Shown here: piece after piece, positions 56,501 through 62,047 of the stretch
How the letters are laid out: each line of letters begins with the position of its first letter
Numbering within the stretch: the stretch's first letter is position 1
Notes under the pieces: generated by a model
Told to the model about the DNA's origin: nothing
What the model saw: the letters and a program-made list of their open reading frames with translations, nothing else
Database searches by the model: none
Program-made: the position numbers and the translations under genes
From: Arsenicicoccus cauae
GTDB lineage: Bacteria > Actinomycetota > Actinomycetes > Actinomycetales > Dermatophilaceae
Assembly: GCF_009707125.1 (NCBI RefSeq)
Contig: NZ_WLVL01000056.1
Coordinates: forward strand, 1 to 64,000
Reading direction: 5' to 3'
DNA length: 64,000 bases

Positions 56501-58398
56501 ACATGAGCGGCGACGTCTTCGGCAACGGCATGCTGCTGTCCGAGCACATCCGCCTGGTCGCGGCCTTCGACCACCGTCACATCTTCGTCGACCCCTCGCC
56601 GGTGGCCGACAGCTCGTATGCCGAGCGCCGGCGCCTGTTCGACCTGCCGCGATCCTCGTGGGCGGACTACGACGCCTCGCTGATCAGCGAGGGCGGGGGC
56701 GTCTTTGCCCGCTCCGCCAAGTCGGTGCCCGTCTCGCCGCAGATGGGCGAGGCGCTGGGGATCGCCGATGCGCCGGCGACGATGACGCCGGCCGAGCTGA
56801 TGCGGGCGATCCTGCAGGCCCCGGTCGACCTCGTGTGGAACGGCGGCATCGGCACCTACATCAAGGCCTCGACCGAGGTCCACGCCCAGGTCGGCGACCG
56901 GGCCAACGACGCCATCCGCGTCGACGGCCGCGACCTGCGGTGCCGGGTCGTGGGCGAGGGCGGCAACCTCGGGGCGACCCAGCTCGGGCGCATCGAGGCG
57001 GCCAAGGCCGGGATCCACGTCAACACCGACGCCGTCGACAACTCGGCGGGCGTGGACACCTCGGACCACGAGGTCAACATCAAGATCCTGCTCACGGGGC
57101 TGATGAAGGACGGCGACCTCACCCTCAAGCAGCGCAACGAGCTGCTGGCCTCGATGACCGACGAGGTCGCCTACCAGGTGCTGCGCGACAACTACGAGCA
57201 GAACGTCCTGCTCGGCAACGCGCGCTACCAGGAGCACGAGATGCTCCCGACGCACCGCCGGCTCATCACCTGGCTCGAGGAGCGGGGCGAGCTCGACCGA
57301 CCCCTGGAGTTCCTCCCCGGTGACGCCGAGCTGGACGAGCGCGCCGAGGCGGGCCACGGCCTGACCTCGCCGGAGGCCTCCGTGCTGATGGCCTACGCCA
57401 AGCTGGCGCTCAAGGCGGACCTGCAGGCGAGCGGCCTGCCGGACGAGCCCTTCTTCGCCCGAACCCTCGCGGAGTACTTCCCCGATCCGGTGCGCGAGCG
57501 CTACGCCGAGGAGCTGCAGCGCCACCCGCTGCGCCGCGAGATCATCGTCAACGCGGTGGTCAACTCCCTGGTCAACCGCGGTGGGATCACGTTCGCCTTC
57601 CGGGCGATGGAGGAGACGGCCGCCAGCCCCGAGCAGATCGCCAAGGCCTTCGTGGTGGCGCGCGAGGTCTTCGACCTGCGGGACTTCGTCCAGCAGGTCG
57701 AGGCGCTGGACAACCAGGTCCCCACGGACACCCAGACCTGGATGTATCTCGAGTTCCGTCGCCTGCTCGACCGCGCCACCCGGTGGTTCCTGCAGAACCG
57801 CCCGTCCAGCCTGGACGTGGAGGCCGAGATCGAGCGGTTCGCCGACACGGTGCGTCGGGTGCAGCCCCAGGTCGCGGACATGCTCAAGGGCGGCGAGCAC
57901 GAGCGGCTGCGCGAGCAGGCCGACGCGCTGGTCGAGCAGGGGGTCCCGGAGGAGCTGGCGGTGCGGGCCGCCGGGCTGCTCGACCTCTACTCCGTCCTGG
58001 ACATCGTCGAGATCGCCCGCGAGACGGAGCGGCCCGGCGACGACGTGGCACGGCTCTACTTCCAGCTGTCGGAGCACTTCGGCGTGGACGCCCTGCTGAC
58101 GCGGGTGTCGGCGCTGCCTCGCGAGGACCGCTGGGACGCCCTCGCCCGCGGCTCCATGCGCGACGACCTGTATGCCGCCCTCGGCGCCCTCACCATGGCG
58201 GTGCTGGGATCGGCCGGCGAGCTGCAGGACCCCGGCGAGCAGATCGGGCGCTGGGAGCAGCTCAACGCCGACCAGCTGGGCCGCGCCCAGACGGCGCTGA
58301 CGGGGATCGCCCGGATCGAGCGTCCGGGGATCGCGCCGCTGTCGGTGGCCCTGCGGACGCTGCGCAGCGTGATCCGCAGCGGAGCGGCGGCGGACTGA
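53521..58398 (+). CDS. gdhB: Large NAD-specific glutamate dehydrogenase
   Basis: The 1625-residue protein is of the L_180 class of NAD-dependent glutamate dehydrogenases, first described in Streptomyces. It has a long N-terminal ACT-like regulatory part (about residues 1-720), the catalytic region with [21 protein letters not shown] (split: [15 protein letters not shown]), [21 protein letters not shown] (with the catalytic Lys) and [21 protein letters not shown], and a long C-terminal domain. It oxidises glutamate to 2-oxoglutarate, feeding Kgd and the TCA cycle. ATG 53521 is the only good start. A TAGTCT -10-like element at 53459-53464 predicts a leader of about 50 bases. Confidence 0.95.
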   Translation: [1625 protein letters not shown]

Positions 58399-58471
58399 CG
58401 TCGACCCCGCTCGCGGCGGGCCTCGGCATACGGCTCGGAAGGGTCGTGCGCCGGGGCCCACGCTCGTCACC

Positions 58472-58477
58472 TAGGGT
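58472..58477 (+). promoter_or_regulatory. TAGGGT -10 element of the PdtaS-like kinase gene
   Basis: TAGGGT ends six bases before GTG 58484; leaderless initiation is predicted. Confidence 0.55.
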
Positions 58478-58483
58478 GATGAG

Positions 58484-59995
58484 GTGGCGACCCTCACCGA
58501 CATCCTGCGCGCCGAGACCGACCTGGTCGACGGGGACCTCAACTGGCTCCGCCTGCTGGTGGGCGACTGGCAGATCATCTCCGACCTGACCTTTGCCGAC
58601 CTGGTGCTGTGGGTGCCGACGCGGTCGGGGGAGTGGCTGGTCGTGGCGCACGCCCGACCGACGACGGGTCGCATGGTCTTTGCCGAGGACATCGTGGGCA
58701 CGCGGACGCCCCGCAGCCGCCGCCCGCTGCTCAACGAGTCCTATGCCTCGAGGCGCACCGTGCGCGACCAGGACCCGGGCTGGATCGACGACGACGGGAT
58801 CCGGCAGGACGCCGTCCCGGTGGTGCGCGACGGTCGGGCGCTCGCGGTGATGAGCCGCTGCACCAACCCGGCCTACCTGCGCGTGCCGAGCCGCCTCGAG
58901 CTGACCTACATGTCCACCGGCGACGCCCTGTGCCGGATGATCGCCTCGGGCGCGTTCCCGAGCACCGAGGTGCCGACGGGGCAGCGACGCGGCGCCCCGC
59001 GCGTCGGCGACGGCATCGTGCGGCTGGACGTCGACGGTGTCATCACCTACGCCAGCCCCAACGCCATCTCGGGCCTGCACCGCATCGGGCACGTGGGGGC
59101 CGTGCTCGGGGTGACCCTCGCCGAGATCACCACCGGGGTGCTGCGCGACCACGCCCCGGTCGACGAGACGCTCGCCCTGGTCGTGACCGGGCGAGCGCCC
59201 TGGAGCACCGAGGTCGAGACCCGCGCCGGTCACGTGACGATGCGCGCCATCCCCCTGGTCGAGCGGGGGCAGCGGGTGGGGGCGGTCATCATCATGCGCG
59301 ACGTCAGCGAGCTGCGCCGTCGCGAGCGTGAGCTCATGACCAAGGACGCGACGATCCGCGAGATCCACCACCGGGTCAAGAACAACCTGCAGACCGTGGC
59401 CGCGGTGCTGCGCCTGCAGGCCCGTCGTATGCCGTCCGAGGACGCTCGCGTCGCGCTGCAGGAGGCCGTGCGGCGTGTGGGCACGATCGCGCTCGTGCAC
59501 CAGACCCTCAGCCAGGCGTTGGACGAGACGGTGGACTTCGACGACATCGTCAAGCGCTCCAACAGCGCGGTCGTCGAGGTGGCTCGCACCGAGGAGCCGG
59601 TGCGCTCGCGGCTGGTCGGGTCCTTCGGCAGGCTGCGGGCCGAGGACGCCACCTCGCTGTCGATGGTCATGGCCGAGCTCGTCTCCAACGCCGTCGAGCA
59701 CGGGCTGGCGTCGAACGGCGGGGAGCTCGTGATCGAGGCTCGCCGCGGCCCGGACCCCCAGGACCCCACGGGCGAGGCGGGGGAGCTGCTGACGGTGACC
59801 GTGTCCGACGACGGGGTCGGGCTGCCGGAAGGATTCACGCCGCATGGTGACAGCCTGGGTACGCAGATCGTGTCGAGCCTGGTGCAGGACCTGCGGGGCC
59901 ACATCCGATGGGAACGTCGCGAGCCCCGCGGCACCGTCGTGACGTTCACCGCCAAGCTGCGCGCCGTGGGCGCGACCGGTGACGACGACGATTGA
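58484..59995 (+). CDS. pdtaS: PdtaS-like sensor histidine kinase
   Basis: The 503-residue soluble kinase has an N-terminal GAF-like domain (about residues 10-150), a PAS-like domain (about 180-285), and a HisKA_2/HWE-like kinase core: REIHHRVKNNLQTVAAVLRL with phospho-acceptor near His295, MAELVSNAVEHGL as N box, and VSDDGVGLPEGF with LGTQIV. This matches mycobacterial PdtaS (Rv3220c), which signals to the RNA-binding antiterminator PdtaR. No pdtaR-like gene is in the window. The convergent whiB1 downstream repeats the M. tuberculosis order. Confidence 0.92.
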   Translation: MATLTDILRAETDLVDGDLNWLRLLVGDWQIISDLTFADLVLWVPTRSGEWLVVAHARPTTGRMVFAEDIVGTRTPRSRRPLLNESYASRRTVRDQDPGWIDDDGIRQDAVPVVRDGRALAVMSRCTNPAYLRVPSRLELTYMSTGDALCRMIASGAFPSTEVPTGQRRGAPRVGDGIVRLDVDGVITYASPNAISGLHRIGHVGAVLGVTLAEITTGVLRDHAPVDETLALVVTGRAPWSTEVETRAGHVTMRAIPLVERGQRVGAVIIMRDVSELRRRERELMTKDATIREIHHRVKNNLQTVAAVLRLQARRMPSEDARVALQEAVRRVGTIALVHQTLSQALDETVDFDDIVKRSNSAVVEVARTEEPVRSRLVGSFGRLRAEDATSLSMVMAELVSNAVEHGLASNGGELVIEARRGPDPQDPTGEAGELLTVTVSDDGVGLPEGFTPHGDSLGTQIVSSLVQDLRGHIRWERREPRGTVVTFTAKLRAVGATGDDDD

Positions 59996-60020
59996 GCGCC
60001 GGGCGCTCCTGAGGCACGCC

Positions 60021-60055
60021 GACGGCGCCGCCACCCTCGGGGTGGCGACGCCGTC
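60021..60055. terminator. Two-step hairpin between convergent pdtaS and whiB1
   Basis: GACGGCG/CGCCGTC (60021-60027 / 60049-60055) and GCCACCC/GGGTGGC (60030-60036 / 60040-60046) form two stacked 7-bp stems with a three-base loop. It can act on both strands. Confidence 0.65.
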
Positions 60056-60079
60056 GCTCGTGTCGTCGTGCCTGCGGAG

Positions 60080-60328
60080 TCAGCTCGCGCGGCGGGCCCG
60101 GGCGTTGCGGCGCTTGAGAGCGCGTCGCTCGTCCTCGGACATGCCGCCCCACACGCCGGCATCCTGACCGGACTCGATGGCCCACTTGAGGCAGGTGTCC
60201 ATGACCGGGCAGCGCCGGCACACGGCCTTGGCCTCCTCGATCTGCATGATTGCCGGGCCCGTGTTGCCGATCGGGAAGAAGAGCTCAGGGTCCTCCTCAA
60301 GGCAGGCCGCGCTGTCGCGCCAGTCCAT
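60080..60328 (-). CDS. whiB1: WhiB-family iron-sulfur regulator WhiB1
   Basis: The 82-residue protein keeps the WhiB1 cysteine spacing C9, C37, C40 and C46, the GVWGGMSEDERRALKRRNARA turn-helix block (split as GVWGGMSEDERR and ALKRRNARA), and the start MDWRDSAACLEEDPELFFP. In mycobacteria WhiB1 holds an NO-sensitive 4Fe-4S cluster, binds SigA region 4 and is essential. AGGAG lies ten bases before ATG 60328; an ATG at 60337 is only one base from it and is rejected. A dyad AGGGT-N5-ACCCT lies 53 bases upstream. Confidence 0.95.
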   Translation of the reverse strand: MDWRDSAACLEEDPELFFPIGNTGPAIMQIEEAKAVCRRCPVMDTCLKWAIESGQDAGVWGGMSEDERRALKRRNARARRAS

Positions 60329-60676
60329 CTTGATCATGCTCCTTGCATAGACGATGCGGCCTGGGTGCGTGAGGGCATCCAGGGTTCCGTACCCTTGTTG
60401 GGGTGTGGGAGATGTTGGGTCCAACGTCGGACGTGCCCAGCGTGTTCCGAGGACCGCTCCGGTCCACCATCACATCCGCCGCTTCCGCGGCACAAGGGGT
60501 GGGCGTCAGAAGCCGTTGCCTACGCTTGTGGGTACCGTTTGATCGAGCAAAGCTCGTCGCACGCCAAGTCACCATCCTAGTGAGAAGCGTCCCGCTTGAC
60601 TAGAGGCTGGGCACGACCAGGGCCGAACGTGCGATGGGATCCGACAGGTGGTCACGACAAATGAGGATCTATCACC
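60329..60676. promoter_or_regulatory. Regulatory region between whiB1 and a membrane protein gene
   Basis: These 348 bases hold no credible gene. Two perfect dyads are visible: AGGGT-TCCGT-ACCCT (60381-60395), nearer whiB1, and CGAGC-AAA-GCTCG (60544-60556), nearer the middle. TACGCT (around 60522) and TACCGTTT (around 60534) are -10-like for rightward transcription. GAGGAT before TTG 60677 is the ribosome binding site of the right-hand gene. Confidence 0.45.
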
Positions 60677-61081
60677 TTGAGTAGCAACAAGCGCGCCCGC
60701 GGATCGTCGACCCCTGCCCGGGGCGCGCTCTGGCCCGTGGCGGTCCTGGTGGCGCAGACCGTCGTGGCCGTGGCGGCGGCGGGCTACTGGTTGGTGCAGA
60801 TCGTCTCGGGTCGCACCGACGAGGTGGCGCGGAGCGTGGTGGAGCTTGTGCTCTTCCTGCTCGCGGCGGCGGGCTTCGTCGCGCTGGCCCGGGGGCTGCA
60901 TCGCGGCGCCCAGTGGCCGCGCACCCCGACGGTGCTGTGGCACGTTCTGCTGGTCCCCGTGGGCGTGAGCCTGTGGCAGAGCGGCGAGCTGGTGCCAGCG
61001 GCCCTCGTCCTGCTCGGCGTGACGGTTGCTATCGCCGGCGTCGTGCTCTCTCGCCCTGACGGCCCCGGCGGCGATGTCTGA
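60677..61081 (+). CDS. Small integral membrane protein (Rv3217c-like)
   Basis: The 134-residue protein has four predicted membrane helices (around residues 19-42, 54-70, 85-99 and 105-123) with a basic cytoplasmic N terminus. It starts at TTG 60677 with GAGGAT about ten bases upstream; no ATG or GTG gives a better start. Position next to whiB1 and topology fit Rv3217c, a conserved membrane protein of unknown function. No catalytic motif is visible. Confidence 0.8.
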   Translation: MSSNKRARGSSTPARGALWPVAVLVAQTVVAVAAAGYWLVQIVSGRTDEVARSVVELVLFLLAAAGFVALARGLHRGAQWPRTPTVLWHVLLVPVGVSLWQSGELVPAALVLLGVTVAIAGVVLSRPDGPGGDV

Positions 61082-61124
61082 CCAGTCGGCGGCATCTGAC
61101 CAGTCGGCGGGGGCGGGAGTGCGC

Positions 61125-61505
61125 TCAGGCCGCGCCGGCGACGGCCCAGCCCAGAGTCGCCGCGAGCACGCCACCGAGGACGTTGCCGCCGAGGTAGGTA
61201 GCCAGCAGCGTCCACTCGCGGCGGTGCACCAGCTCGGCGCACCCGACGGCCAGCGGTGACCAGCTGCCGAGGCTCCCGGCGAAGCCCATCCCGACGAGGG
61301 CATAGAGGGGCTGGGCGAGGCCTCCGGTGACGAACCAGTGCAGCATCATGCCGATCAGCAGTGAGGCCGTGACGTTGACGGCGGTCGTCGCGACGGCCCC
61401 CCGAGGGAGGTCCTCGCGGGAGGGCGCCCGCAGCGCCACGGCATACCGGACCATCGAGCCGAGCCCGGCGCCGACCGCGAGGCAGAGGGTGTCGACCAGC
61501 CTCAT
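61125..61505 (-). CDS. crcB: CrcB/Fluc fluoride channel subunit, atypical
   Basis: The 126-residue protein has four membrane helices and the CrcB pattern: an N-terminal GAGLGSMVRYAVALR block with the conserved Gly/Arg, the central NVTASLLIGMM segment, and GFAGSLGSWSPLAVG. The last replaces the usual TTFSTF phenylalanine-box segment with GSWS. Fluc channels work as dual-topology dimers; here two genes overlap by ATGA, so the product probably pairs with the other subunit to export fluoride. It is the last gene of the FtsK-crcB-crcB operon. Confidence 0.88.
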   Translation of the reverse strand: MRLVDTLCLAVGAGLGSMVRYAVALRAPSREDLPRGAVATTAVNVTASLLIGMMLHWFVTGGLAQPLYALVGMGFAGSLGSWSPLAVGCAELVHRREWTLLATYLGGNVLGGVLAATLGWAVAGAA

Positions 61506-62047
61506 CGACGCCACCGGGTCCGGACCGTGCGGACGGGGGAGGTGTGCTCGCGCGGGTCGCGGGACTGGACGGGGGTGACTCCGGTCGAGGCCTGGCGGCG
61601 GACGGCCGACCGTTGACCGTCCTGACCGCCGGGACCGCGTGGGCGGTCGGGACGGTCGGGGCGCTCGATGAGCCTCATCGCGAGGTGCAGCCCGCCGACG
61701 GCCGCGGCGACGCCGACCAGGACGGTGGCGAGCAGGTAGACCACGGCGGTGGCGAGCCGCCCCGGGGCCAGCAGGACGACCTGCCCGGTGAACAGGCCGA
61801 AGGTGGTGAAGGAGGCGAGCGCCCCGGTGAGGAAGGCCAAGGACCACAGGGGGCCGCGGCGCAGGAGGTAGGGCGTGAGGAAGCCCGCCAGCCCGCAGCC
61901 GATCGCCTGGGTCAGCAGGAGCGAGGTGGGGAAGTGTCCCGCGTCATAGGGTACGAGCTCGCTGATGCCGGCGCGCAGCAGAGCCCCGCCGATCCCTCCC
62001 ACGGCGACCACGGCGAAGCGCGTGGTGGGACTGAGGGGCGAGGTCAC
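61502..62047 (-). CDS. crcB: CrcB/Fluc fluoride channel subunit with C-terminal tail
   Basis: The 181-residue protein has four membrane helices in residues 1-125 with the family motifs GGIGGALLRAGIS near the N terminus and TGALASFTTFGLFTG, where the TTF part of the phenylalanine box is kept. A basic, Pro/Gln/Arg-rich tail of about 50 residues follows the last helix. GTG 62047 overlaps the FtsK-type gene stop (GTGA), and the second crcB overlaps its end (ATGA). The pair likely forms a heterodimeric fluoride channel. Confidence 0.9.
   Translation of the reverse strand: MTSPLSPTTRFAVVAVGGIGGALLRAGISELVPYDAGHFPTSLLLTQAIGCGLAGFLTPYLLRRGPLWSLAFLTGALASFTTFGLFTGQVVLLAPGRLATAVVYLLATVLVGVAAAVGGLHLAMRLIERPDRPDRPRGPGGQDGQRSAVRRQASTGVTPVQSRDPREHTSPVRTVRTRWRR

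Noticed and set aside
53458-58470. A 1670-codon open frame antisense to the glutamate dehydrogenase gene
   Set aside because: High GC keeps antisense frames open; the plus-strand protein has clear catalytic motifs while the antisense has none. The same applies to the long antisense frames over kgd (13109-15544), the giant glycosyltransferase (22542-26216) and secA (41733-44381).
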